Shown in pieces: positions 1 through 7,481 of a stretch of DNA of 64,000 bases; within the stretch, counting starts at the first letter, position 1; the number at the start of each line of letters is the position of its first letter. The notes under the pieces are model-generated. The model did no database searches. It saw nothing but the letters and a program-made list of their open reading frames with translations, and was not told the DNA's origin. The stretch comes from an uncultured Eubacteriales bacterium (GTDB lineage Bacteria > Bacillota > Clostridia > Lachnospirales > Bianqueaceae). The position numbers were made by a program, and so were the translations under genes. The stretch is from contig OMYN01000009.1 in NCBI GenBank assembly GCA_900315265.1, positions 1 to 64,000 on the forward strand, written 5' to 3'.

Positions 1-1
1 A

Positions 2-74
2 GGAAGGTTAGCTCAGCTGGGAGAGCGTCTGCCCTACAAGCAGAGGGTCACAGGTTCGAGCCCTGTACCTTCCA
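2..74 (+). tRNA. tRNA-Val (anticodon UAC)
   Basis: A full cloverleaf can be drawn. The acceptor GGAAGGT pairs with ACCTTCC, the D arm is GCTC/GAGC, the anticodon stem TCTGC/GCAGA encloses the loop CCTACAA (anticodon TAC), and the T arm is ACAGG/CCTGT. The discriminator is A and CCA is not encoded. The anticodon reads GUA/GUG valine codons. Any promoter lies outside the window. Confidence 0.95.
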
Positions 75-78
75 TCTG

Positions 79-119
79 AAAAGGTCATGAGAGATCATTG
101 ATTTCTCTTGACCTTTTTT
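79..119 (+). terminator. Rho-independent terminator after tRNA-Val
   Basis: A stem with left arm AAAAGGTCATGAGA and right arm TCTCTTGACCTTTT (one mismatch) is followed by a T run. It sits a few bases after the tRNA. Confidence 0.85.
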
Positions 120-150
120 ATTTGTTTTTTAGTCGGCTTTATCCTGGTAT

Positions 151-180
151 TTGACAGCCTGATCTCATCCGTGGTATACT
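151..180 (+). promoter_or_regulatory. Sigma-A promoter for the Cys-rich membrane protein
   Basis: TTGACA (151-156) and TATACT (175-180) are separated by 18 bp, about 55 bp before the GTG start at 236. Confidence 0.75.
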
Positions 181-235
181 TTAATCGGTTAGAGATATCT
201 AACTTTATTATATATGAAAGGCAGGTATCGAAGCA

Positions 236-466
236 GTGGAAGGTTTATTGGGAAGCATCCTCGTTGTAGTGATCATCGCTGTTATTTTAGCCTTTGCTAT
301 CAGAAACGTAGTAAATGGAGGTCTGGACGGGTCCTGCGGAGACTGCAATGCCTGCGGAGACAATCGTAAAGCATGCAGGGCCGCTCATCGCAAGGCCCAA
401 AAATATATGAAAATGAAAGCAAAAGAAAAAAAGGCAATGGAGCGTATGAAAGCTGATCGGGCCTGA
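236..466 (+). CDS. FeoB-associated Cys-rich membrane protein
   Basis: This 76-residue protein has one N-terminal membrane helix (about residues 3-22), then a short Cys cluster (CGDCNACG, with a further Cys near residue 47), then a very Lys-rich tail. This layout matches the FeoB-associated Cys-rich family, small partners of the ferrous iron transporter; feoB itself is not in the window. The start is GTG, with an AAAGGCAGG ribosome site about 12 bases upstream; the nearby ATG at 214 is in another frame. It appears to be transcribed alone from the promoter at 151-180. The family assignment rests on size and cysteine pattern, so the role in iron uptake is inferred. Confidence 0.7.
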   Translation: MEGLLGSILVVVIIAVILAFAIRNVVNGGLDGSCGDCNACGDNRKACRAAHRKAQKYMKMKAKEKKAMERMKADRA

Positions 467-568
467 GAGAATGGAGTTAAAATTGCGACTGCAATTGCTA
501 CAGCAAGAGCAGTTGCAGTTATAGTTATCCTGATGTAAAATCCAACATGAAAAGCATTTATAGAAAGG

Positions 569-599
569 CGGGCTAACCGTATGACGGCGGATTAGCCCG
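569..599 (+). terminator. Hairpin between the Cys-rich gene and the GH2 gene
   Basis: CGGGCTAA pairs with TTAGCCCG, and CCG with CGG around a single bulged A. No T tract follows, so it is either a weak terminator of the upstream gene or a leader hairpin of the beta-galactosidase mRNA. The rest of 467-632 shows no clear gene. Confidence 0.45.
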
Positions 600-632
600 T
601 TAACTATATATACAAGGAGGACATACCATACT

Positions 633-3197
633 ATGTCAAATATCCGGTCTTACCGTCTTGACGAATGGAAATTCGGTTACGGACAGCCGAACAGCAATGA
701 TATCCTGCTTAGAAAAGATAAGGCTCAAACGGTGTCGATCCCTCACGATGCACTCATCGGAACGGAAACGGACAAAGATGCACCTTCAGGACCCTCAGGT
801 GGCTACTACAAGACTTCGTGCATCTATTATTACCGCTATGTATTCATCCCGCGCGAATGGGAAAATGATAAGGTCTATCTTTATTTTGACGGGGCTATGA
901 TCAATGCCCAAGTCAATGTCAACGGATCGGATGCTGCCCTTCATCATTACGGATATTCTCCGTTTTGGGTAGATCTTACGGACTATCTCACATTCGGGGA
1001 AGATAACCGGATCACCGTGACCCTGACTCCTGATCAGGAGCCTTTTTCCCGCTGGTACAGCGGGATGGGCCTGTACCGGCCTGTTTATCTGGTCCATACG
1101 CCACGTGTCCATTTCAAGGGGAACGCCCTCTATGCCTTTACGAAAAATATCGATTTTGACGCACAAGGCAATGCAGAGACCGCCTATCTTGAGGTAAGGG
1201 CCGATATTCAGAATGACAGCCTCAAAAAAGCACTGGTGAGGGTCACTTTTTATCTGACCGACAGGCAGGGACAGATCGTCTGCCAAAACGGCCGTAAAGC
1301 GGAGTCGCAGACCCTGATCGAAGTCGGGGCAGGAAAAAGCGCTCAAGCCCGTCAGACCTTGACTCTTGATGCCCCGAAACTCTGGAACGATCAGCACCCT
1401 TACTGCTATCAGCTGCATGCCAAAGCGGTCGCAGAGGGGACTTTTACGACTCATATCGTCAAATCAGATAATGCTTGTGTCGATGAAGATGCGGTCACCT
1501 TCGGCGTGCGGACTATATCAGCGGATGCAAGGCACGGACTGCGCATCAACGGGCAAACGGTCAAACTGAAGGGGGCCTGCCTGCATCATGACAACGGTCT
1601 TTTGGGAGCGGCAAGCCTGGAAGACGCCGAGGAACGCAAGGTCCGCCGTCTTAAGGAAATCGGTTTCAACGCTATCCGCACCGCCCACAATCCTCCGTCG
1701 GCATATTTGCTGGAGGTTTGCGACCGGCTGGGTATGTATGTGATCGATGAGCTATTTGACGTCTGGAACATGGCTAAGGTGCCTGGCGATTATCATCTCT
1801 TTTTCGCATCTGACTGGAGGCAGGATCTGCAAGCTTCTGTGCGCCGCGACCGCTGCCATCCGTCGGTCATTTTCTGGTCGACCGGCAACGAGATCTGCGA
1901 GCGGGGAGGCCTGGGCAGCGGTTACCAGCTGGCAGCGGAGATCGCCGAGGCATTCCGCAGCCTGGATCAAAGCCGCCTGATCACCAACGGGATCTGCTCA
2001 TTCTGGTCAGGCCAGGACGACAGGAATACTCTTAAGAGCCTTGATAAGGTGATGAATGTCCCCGACACGGTACTTCAGAATGCGGACATAACCGAAGATG
2101 ATGTATGGGAACGGTTGACTGAAGCTTTTGCCTGCAGCCTGGATGTCGTTGGTTATAACTATCTGGAAGACCATTACGCAAAAGATCATGAATGGTATCC
2201 GGAAAGAGTCATGCTGGGGACTGAAAACTATCCTAATAAAATCGGGGTCCACTGGCCCATGATCGAAAAGACGCCATATGTGATCGGCGATTTTACCTGG
2301 ACGGCCGTCGATTATATAGGTGAGGCCGGTGTAGGCAAGTCAGCTTTTCTGGATGAAGACGATCCCAAGTGGAAAGCCGGCCCCTTTGCTCTTATGAGCC
2401 ATGATTCCCAGTATCCCTGGCGGCTGGCCAATGACGCTGATCTGGATATCTGCGGCTTTACTACTCCGCAGGGATATTACCGGCATATCGTATTCGGAAG
2501 TATGGATACCGCCCTGTTCAGTTATGACCCGGCAGTTTATGGCAAAAAAGAACTGATCAGTTTGTGGGGCTTTACCGATGTCCGGAAAAGCTGGAATTGG
2601 AAGGGCTTTGAAGGAAAAAATGTGACACTGGCTGTTTTCAGCCGGGCGGATGAAGTAGAAATATTTGTTAACGGCGTCTCGATCGGGCGTAAAGAAAAAG
2701 ATCAGTCTTTAGCTGCCGCCATGCCCTATACCTTCACTTTTGACACGGTCTTTCAGCCGGGAAAGGTAGAAGCAGTCAGCTATAAGGGGGGCAGCAAAGT
2801 ATCTGCGGATACACTGGAAACGACCGGAGCGCCGGCAAAGATCAGCCTGACAGCAGAAAAACAAACGATAGAGGCAGACGGAGAGAGCCTTGCCTACGTG
2901 TGTGCAGAGGTTCAAGACTCGCAGGGGCAGCTGGTGCCTGATGCCGATCTGCCCGTCATGGCTGCCGTCGATCCTGACAGCAGCTGCGGCAGCATGGCAG
3001 GCTTCGGGTCTTCCGCACCCATGACTATGGACAATTACACAAAGGGCCTTGGCCACACCTATCGGGGACGGGCCCTGGCTATCGTGAGGGCAGGACAAAA
3101 GCCCGGACCGGTTCATCTTACGGTATCCTCGCAGGCAGAAGGCAGGATCCTGACCGCCCAAATGACGCTGAATGTTGTAAGCAAAGAAGGAAACTGA
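633..3197 (+). CDS. Glycoside hydrolase family 2 (beta-galactosidase-like)
   Basis: This 854-residue enzyme has the usual GH2 order: an N-terminal jelly-roll sugar-binding domain (to about residue 160, with the motif RWYSGMGLYRPV), an Ig-like domain, a TIM barrel (about 300-600), then a DUF4982-like domain and a C-terminal Ig-like domain. The acid/base Glu is in STGNE (about residue 419). The nucleophile is probably the Glu of LGTEN (about 530), before the conserved DFTWTAVDYIGE stretch. No signal peptide is seen, so it should act in the cytoplasm on imported beta-galactosides. The ATG has AAGGAGG 14 bases upstream. No sugar transporter or regulator lies beside it, so the substrate is unknown. 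The family is certain; beta-galactosidase against beta-glucuronidase is not settled from sequence. Confidence 0.88.
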   Translation: MSNIRSYRLDEWKFGYGQPNSNDILLRKDKAQTVSIPHDALIGTETDKDAPSGPSGGYYKTSCIYYYRYVFIPREWENDKVYLYFDGAMINAQVNVNGSDAALHHYGYSPFWVDLTDYLTFGEDNRITVTLTPDQEPFSRWYSGMGLYRPVYLVHTPRVHFKGNALYAFTKNIDFDAQGNAETAYLEVRADIQNDSLKKALVRVTFYLTDRQGQIVCQNGRKAESQTLIEVGAGKSAQARQTLTLDAPKLWNDQHPYCYQLHAKAVAEGTFTTHIVKSDNACVDEDAVTFGVRTISADARHGLRINGQTVKLKGACLHHDNGLLGAASLEDAEERKVRRLKEIGFNAIRTAHNPPSAYLLEVCDRLGMYVIDELFDVWNMAKVPGDYHLFFASDWRQDLQASVRRDRCHPSVIFWSTGNEICERGGLGSGYQLAAEIAEAFRSLDQSRLITNGICSFWSGQDDRNTLKSLDKVMNVPDTVLQNADITEDDVWERLTEAFACSLDVVGYNYLEDHYAKDHEWYPERVMLGTENYPNKIGVHWPMIEKTPYVIGDFTWTAVDYIGEAGVGKSAFLDEDDPKWKAGPFALMSHDSQYPWRLANDADLDICGFTTPQGYYRHIVFGSMDTALFSYDPAVYGKKELISLWGFTDVRKSWNWKGFEGKNVTLAVFSRADEVEIFVNGVSIGRKEKDQSLAAAMPYTFTFDTVFQPGKVEAVSYKGGSKVSADTLETTGAPAKISLTAEKQTIEADGESLAYVCAEVQDSQGQLVPDADLPVMAAVDPDSSCGSMAGFGSSAPMTMDNYTKGLGHTYRGRALAIVRAGQKPGPVHLTVSSQAEGRILTAQMTLNVVSKEGN

Positions 3198-3211
3198 CAG
3201 AATAGGGTCGA

Positions 3212-3240
3212 TTGACAGCATTAGCTCCAAGGGATATAAT
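3212..3240 (+). promoter_or_regulatory. Consensus sigma-A promoter for the ATP-grasp gene
   Basis: TTGACA (3212-3217) and TATAAT (3235-3240) are exactly 17 bp apart, a perfect consensus match, about 33 bp before the ATG. Confidence 0.88.
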
Positions 3241-3272
3241 AATAAAACTTTCATAATTTTTCGAGGTGGCTT

Positions 3273-4274
3273 ATGTCAAACGTGATCTATGTCATGAAGC
3301 GTCTTCTGCATATGAACTACAAGCAGATGTTTCAGAAAATAAACGGGATCCATAAAAAAACGGGCAAAAGCAGACTGTATATCCTGAAGGATATGCAGCG
3401 GTGCGCCAATCTATACGGGGCCGGCTACAGTGATTACGATCTGTATGAAATGTATAATCTGACCCCCCAGCAGCGCGACACGTATCTGACAAGGGGCCGC
3501 AACAACGCTCTGGTCGCTAAATACAATGACCCTGCTTATGTCGGCATCTTTGACGATAAGCTGCAGATGGATGTCCGTTTCAAAGATTTTCTGGGCCGGG
3601 ATTTCACGACTATGAAGACCGACACGGATAAAGATCAGGTCATAGCCTTTTTAAAGGCGCATGACATTGTTATAGCCAAACCGGCAAACGGGATGTGCGG
3701 CCACGGCGTCGAAAAGATCGAGGTAGCCAAAGAAGGGGGCCCTCAGAAGGTCTACGAGCATCTGAAAGCCAACAAGAGTGCTTATGTGGTCGAAGAAGTG
3801 ATCGTCCAGCATCCGGCTGTCAGTGCCATCTATCCGCTGGCGATCAATACCTGCCGTATCGTTACCATCTTGAAAGACGGAGAGGTACATGTTATCTGTG
3901 CTTACTTCCGCATCGGCAACAAAGGTCATCACGTTGACAATTTCAACAGTGAAGGAATGGTAGCGCCGGTCGATGAAAAGACGGGTATCGTTAAAGATTA
4001 TCCCATTGACAAAAAGAAGAATCTTTATAAGGTCCACCCCATGACAGGTACCCCCATTAAAGGGTTCCAATTCCCGGATTGGGATAAGGCCACCGATCTG
4101 GTCAAGCGGGCGTCGATGGTGATTCCCCAAGTCGCTTATATCGGCTGGGATGTGGCCTTTTCGGATAAAGGGCCTGTGCTGGTAGAAGGCAATGATTTTG
4201 CCGGTCACGATATTTATCAGCTCCCTGAGCATACCCACGATCATATGGGTATTTATCCCAAGTTTCAGATCTGA
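3273..4274 (+). CDS. Sugar-transfer-associated ATP-grasp protein
   Basis: A 333-residue protein resembling the ATP-grasp subfamily annotated as sugar-transfer associated, often found in polysaccharide or cell-envelope loci. The central part (about residues 125-150) has the nucleotide-binding Lys in IAKPANGMCGHGV. The C-terminal part has GWDVAFSDKGPVLVEGND, with the metal-binding acidic and Asn residues of the fold. ATP-grasp enzymes join a carboxylate to an amine or thiol through an acyl-phosphate; the substrates here are unknown. It is a single gene with its own perfect promoter and a GAGGTGG ribosome site. No glycan-synthesis genes are adjacent, so the usual context does not help. Confidence 0.72.
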   Translation: MSNVIYVMKRLLHMNYKQMFQKINGIHKKTGKSRLYILKDMQRCANLYGAGYSDYDLYEMYNLTPQQRDTYLTRGRNNALVAKYNDPAYVGIFDDKLQMDVRFKDFLGRDFTTMKTDTDKDQVIAFLKAHDIVIAKPANGMCGHGVEKIEVAKEGGPQKVYEHLKANKSAYVVEEVIVQHPAVSAIYPLAINTCRIVTILKDGEVHVICAYFRIGNKGHHVDNFNSEGMVAPVDEKTGIVKDYPIDKKKNLYKVHPMTGTPIKGFQFPDWDKATDLVKRASMVIPQVAYIGWDVAFSDKGPVLVEGNDFAGHDIYQLPEHTHDHMGIYPKFQI

Positions 4275-4278
4275 CCTA

Positions 4279-4307
4279 TTGACACGAGTCCGCGTAAATA
4301 CTATACT
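4279..4307 (+). promoter_or_regulatory. Sigma-A promoter of the SCIFF locus
   Basis: TTGACA (4279-4284) and TATACT (4302-4307) are 17 bp apart. It starts a few bases after the stop of the ATP-grasp gene and leaves a leader of about 90 nt before the precursor ATG. Confidence 0.82.
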
Positions 4308-4399
4308 TATTGCCAGCAAACTTCCTTCTTTGCGCTTTTTGTCCCAATGGCAAGGAGCCTGCGGGAGGGGGCTGTAAGAAGAAAAGAGAGGTGTTTCCA

Positions 4400-4546
4400 A
4401 TGGAAAGAATCAAAACTCTGAATACCAGAAATCTTGTTGAATCCGCTAATAAGGGTGGCTGCGGCGAGTGCCAGACTTCCTGCCAGTCCGCATCCAAAAC
4501 TTCCTGCGCAGTTGCAAACCAGAAATGCGAGCAGCTGAAGAAGTAA
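4400..4546 (+). CDS. scfA: SCIFF ranthipeptide precursor (five-Cys variant)
   Basis: A 48-residue peptide with the near-invariant SCIFF leader start (M-x-x-IKTLNT) and a Cys-rich core containing CQTSCQSA and KTSC. It is the substrate of the radical SAM enzyme immediately downstream, which installs Cys thioether bridges in the family. The name SCIFF stands for six cysteines in forty-five residues, but only five are present here: the position that is usually Cys in SACKTSC is Ser (codon tcc), and the usual Thr after the last KTSC is Ala. The ATG at 4400 follows a GAGAGG ribosome site. The context is canonical: own promoter, a terminator, then the maturase. The mature function is unknown; quorum-sensing-like roles have been proposed for some clostridia. 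Confidence 0.9.
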   Translation: MERIKTLNTRNLVESANKGGCGECQTSCQSASKTSCAVANQKCEQLKK

Positions 4547-4565
4547 TTTGAATTTCTGAAGGAAG

Positions 4566-4607
4566 AAACGCTGCGAAGGCATTGGAAAGTGCCCTGCAGC
4601 GTTTTTT
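4566..4607 (+). terminator. Attenuating terminator between scfA and scfB
   Basis: AAACGCTGC (4566-4574) pairs with GCAGCGTTT (4596-4604), followed by a T run. An inner GGCA/TGCC extends the helix. Partial read-through would make precursor mRNA in excess of maturase mRNA. Confidence 0.85.
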
Positions 4608-4647
4608 CATGTATAGATATCAAGGATAAGGATGGGAGATTTTGTCC

Positions 4648-6075
4648 ATGGTACATTGCTTTAAAAAGAACGGCTACAATATCGTTTTAGACGTCAACTC
4701 GGGAAGCGTTCACCAGGTCGATGATGTTGCCTACGATATGATCCAAATGTACGAAAGCAGCACGCCCGAACAGATCATCGAAGCGATGCTGGAAAAATAC
4801 AAGGACAGGGCGGATGTTACCCGTCAGGATCTGCAAGCTACGATCGAAGACATCGAAGAGCTCAAAAAGTCAGGACAGCTGTTTTCCAAGGACATGTTCG
4901 AAAATGTGCAGTGGAACTTTAAAAAGCGACAGTCGGTCCTGAAAGCCTTATGCCTGCATGTTGCCCAGGACTGTGATCTTGCCTGCAAATATTGCTTTGC
5001 CGGACAGGGAGAGTATCATACCGGCCGCAGTTTGATGTCCTACGAAACAGGCAAACAGGCGTTGGATTTTCTGATCCAAAGTTCCGGCAGCCGTCACAAC
5101 CTGGAAGTCGATTTCTTCGGCGGTGAGCCTCTTTTAAACTGGGACGTTGTCAAAAAACTGGTAGCCTACGGACGGTCCAAAGAAAAGGAATACGATAAAA
5201 ACTTCCGTTTTACCATTACGACCAACGGCATGGGCATCAATGACGACGTGATCGATTTCTGCAATAAAGAAATGAGCAACGTGGTCCTGAGCCTTGACGG
5301 ACGAAAGGAAACAAACGACCGTATGCGGTCGACCCGGGCCGGCGTGGGAAGCTACGACATTATCGTGCCTAAATTCAAAAAATTGGTGGAAAAGCGCCTG
5401 CAGGGTCCGGAGGGACGCCGTGAGTACTATATCCGCGGCACCTTTACTCATTACAATCTGGACTTTTTACAGGACATCCTGCATATGGCTGATCTTGGCT
5501 TTACCGAACTGTCCATCGAACCGGTCGTTGCTTCTCCGGATGCTCCCTACGCTTTGAAGCCGGAAGATCTGCCTGTGATCAATGAGCAGTATGACCAGCT
5601 GGCCAAAGAAATGCTGAAACGCAGAAGAGAAGGAAGAGGTTTTACCTTCTACCATTATATGATCGATCTGGAAGGCGGCCCCTGCATCGTTAAGCGTATT
5701 TCTGGCTGCGGAGTCGGCACCGAATACCTGGCGGTCAACGCCAATGGAGACCTGTATCCCTGTCATCAGTTCGCTGGTGAAGAGCCTTACAAGGTCGGCA
5801 ATGTCTACGATGGCATCACCCGTCCTGAAGTAGCCGATGAATTCAAAGAGTGCAACGTCTATTCTCACGAGGAGTGCAAGTCCTGTTTTGCCCGTTTGTA
5901 CTGCAGTGGCGGCTGCGCGGCCAATGCCATGCATACCACCGGCAGCATCAAAGGTGTATATAAGTTCGGCTGCGACATTCACCGCAACCGCATCGAGAAT
6001 GCTCTGATGCTGAAGGTAGCGGAGCAGGCCGATAAGGATGCGGCCGAGGAAGCAGAGCGGGAAAAGGCAGAATGA
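4648..6075 (+). CDS. scfB: SCIFF radical SAM maturase (thioether-forming)
   Basis: A radical SAM/SPASM enzyme that forms thioether links in the SCIFF peptide. The N-terminus (MVHCFKKNGYNIVLDVNSGS) is typical of the family and carries the peptide-recognition region. The SAM cluster motif CDLACKYC (Cx3Cx2C) lies near residue 109, followed by a GGEPLLN motif. The C-terminal SPASM domain, with Cys in CGVGTE, LYPCHQF, CKSCFARLYCSGGC and GCDIH, should hold two auxiliary 4Fe-4S clusters. The ATG at 4648 is chosen over an in-frame TTG six bases upstream because GGGAG sits at good spacing. It shares the precursor's promoter through an attenuating terminator. The length of 475 residues is normal for the family. 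Confidence 0.93.
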   Translation: MVHCFKKNGYNIVLDVNSGSVHQVDDVAYDMIQMYESSTPEQIIEAMLEKYKDRADVTRQDLQATIEDIEELKKSGQLFSKDMFENVQWNFKKRQSVLKALCLHVAQDCDLACKYCFAGQGEYHTGRSLMSYETGKQALDFLIQSSGSRHNLEVDFFGGEPLLNWDVVKKLVAYGRSKEKEYDKNFRFTITTNGMGINDDVIDFCNKEMSNVVLSLDGRKETNDRMRSTRAGVGSYDIIVPKFKKLVEKRLQGPEGRREYYIRGTFTHYNLDFLQDILHMADLGFTELSIEPVVASPDAPYALKPEDLPVINEQYDQLAKEMLKRRREGRGFTFYHYMIDLEGGPCIVKRISGCGVGTEYLAVNANGDLYPCHQFAGEEPYKVGNVYDGITRPEVADEFKECNVYSHEECKSCFARLYCSGGCAANAMHTTGSIKGVYKFGCDIHRNRIENALMLKVAEQADKDAAEEAEREKAE

Positions 6076-6143
6076 ACAAGTAAGGGCTTATAAACTGCAG
6101 GCTTTTATGTATGAATAAGTTTTGAAAATCTTCAAATATTTCG

Positions 6144-6172
6144 TTGACATAGTAAGGAACCTGTGGTATTAT
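6144..6172 (+). promoter_or_regulatory. tRNA promoter
   Basis: TTGACA (6144-6149) and TATTAT (6167-6172) are 17 bp apart, about 50 bp before tRNA-Thr. Confidence 0.82.
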
Positions 6173-6221
6173 AAACATCGCAGTTGCAAACGAGACATAC
6201 GCTCCGGTTGCAGTTGCGTAA

Positions 6222-6294
6222 GCTGCTGTGGCTCAGTTGGTAGAGCGTCGCCTTGGTAAGGCGGAGGTCACCAGTTCAAATCTGGTCAGCAGCT
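6222..6294 (+). tRNA. tRNA-Thr (anticodon GGU)
   Basis: The acceptor GCTGCTG pairs with CAGCAGC, the D arm is GCTC/GAGC, the anticodon stem TCGCC/GGCGG encloses TTGGTAA (anticodon GGT), and the T arm is ACCAG/CTGGT. The discriminator is T and CCA is not encoded. Confidence 0.95.
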
Positions 6295-6306
6295 CTGAGT
6301 ATAAGG

Positions 6307-6345
6307 CCCCGGAAAGACCTATAAAAAAGTCTTTCCGGGGTTTGT
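6307..6345 (+). terminator. Terminator after tRNA-Thr
   Basis: A perfect 12-bp stem, CCCCGGAAAGAC with GTCTTTCCGGGG, is followed by a short, interrupted T run. It lies between the tRNA and the dehydrogenase start, so some transcription may continue into the gene. Confidence 0.75.
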
Positions 6346-6365
6346 GTATACCCGGAGGCATTGCT

Positions 6366-7352
6366 ATGAAAATCATGTTTTACAACCTGCGTCCTTTTGA
6401 CGAGCTGGCTTATGCGGAAAAATTCAGTAAGGAATTCGGCATCGACATGGCCTGGACGCCGGATCATCCTAATGAAGAAAATTTGAAATTGGCGGAAGGC
6501 TGTCTTGCGGTCAGCACCAATCCCTGCAATATGCCGGCCTCTTTTCTGGATACCTTTGCCTCTATGGGTGTGAAATACCTGCCGTGCCGGTCCATCGGAT
6601 ACGATCATATCGACCTTGCCGAGGCGGCAAAACTGGGCATGAAGGTTTCCAACAGCAGTTACGCACCGGGAGGAGTCGCCAATTATACGGTTATGCTGAT
6701 CCTTATGCTTCTGCGTAAATTTATCCCGATCTATAAAAGGACGGAGATCCAGGATTTCTCCCTTCCGGGTAAAATGGGGCGGGATATTTCACGCTGCACG
6801 ATCGGCGTCATCGGTACCGGCAGGATCGGTAGTACGGTAATTCGGTCGCTGTCCGGTTTCGGATGCAGGATACTGGCTTATGACCTTTATCCTAACGATA
6901 CTGTCAAACAATACGCAGAATATGTTTCGATGGATCAGCTGCTGGCCCAATCTGACGTGATCACCCTGCATGCCCCGGCTACCAAGGAAAACTATCATAT
7001 GATCGACGAAAAGGCCTTTTCCAAGTGCAAGAAGGGCGTGTTGTTCGTAAATGCAGCCCGTGGTTCCCTGATCGATTCGGACGCCTTGATCCGGGCCCTG
7101 GAATCCGGTCAGGTAGGGGGAGCGGCCCTTGACGTGTTGGAGGATGAGAATGGTCTATATTATTACAATCGGCTCGGCGATGTGATCCGCAATGATGAAA
7201 TGAGCATCTTACGGTCCTTCCCCAATGTCGTTTTTTCCGCCCATACGGCTTTTTATACCGACGATGCGGTTGAATCTATGGTAAGGGCAGCCTTTGAAAG
7301 CGTTGACTGCTGGGTCAAAGGTGTAAAAAATCCTCATGAAGTCCGTTTGTAA
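6366..7352 (+). CDS. D-isomer-specific 2-hydroxyacid dehydrogenase (D-lactate dehydrogenase-like)
   Basis: A 328-residue NAD-dependent dehydrogenase that interconverts a 2-keto acid and its D-2-hydroxy acid. The Rossmann motif VIGTGRIGS lies near residue 144. The catalytic Arg is in NAARGSLID, the Glu in DVLEDE and the His in SAHTAFYT. The sequence is closest in style to D-lactate dehydrogenase/VanH proteins. The ATG at 6366 has GGAGG nine bases upstream. A longer in-frame reading starts inside the tRNA-Thr gene and is rejected. It stands alone, between the tRNA terminator and a strong convergent terminator. Lactate fermentation is the likely role; substrate preference cannot be read from sequence. 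Confidence 0.87.
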   Translation: MKIMFYNLRPFDELAYAEKFSKEFGIDMAWTPDHPNEENLKLAEGCLAVSTNPCNMPASFLDTFASMGVKYLPCRSIGYDHIDLAEAAKLGMKVSNSSYAPGGVANYTVMLILMLLRKFIPIYKRTEIQDFSLPGKMGRDISRCTIGVIGTGRIGSTVIRSLSGFGCRILAYDLYPNDTVKQYAEYVSMDQLLAQSDVITLHAPATKENYHMIDEKAFSKCKKGVLFVNAARGSLIDSDALIRALESGQVGGAALDVLEDENGLYYYNRLGDVIRNDEMSILRSFPNVVFSAHTAFYTDDAVESMVRAAFESVDCWVKGVKNPHEVRL

Positions 7353-7416
7353 CAGGGCTGTCGACAGATGCCATATATGTTTTTTGATGTCATTATACGA
7401 ATAAATAAGGACAATC

Positions 7417-7466
7417 AAAAGGTGCTGTCAGGAATCGGAGTATCGGTTCTTGGCAGCACCTTTTTT
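7417..7466. terminator. Bidirectional terminator between convergent genes
   Basis: AAAAGGTGCTG pairs with CAGCACCTTTT, flanked by A and T runs. It separates the dehydrogenase from the minus-strand beta-CASP hydrolase. Confidence 0.85.
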
Positions 7467-7481
7467 GTTTTTCATAAGGAA

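Noticed and set aside
6228-6365. Longer N-terminus for the 2-hydroxyacid dehydrogenase
   Set aside because: It would be translated from the tRNA-Thr gene and its terminator; ATG 6366 has a proper ribosome site and gives a normal family length.
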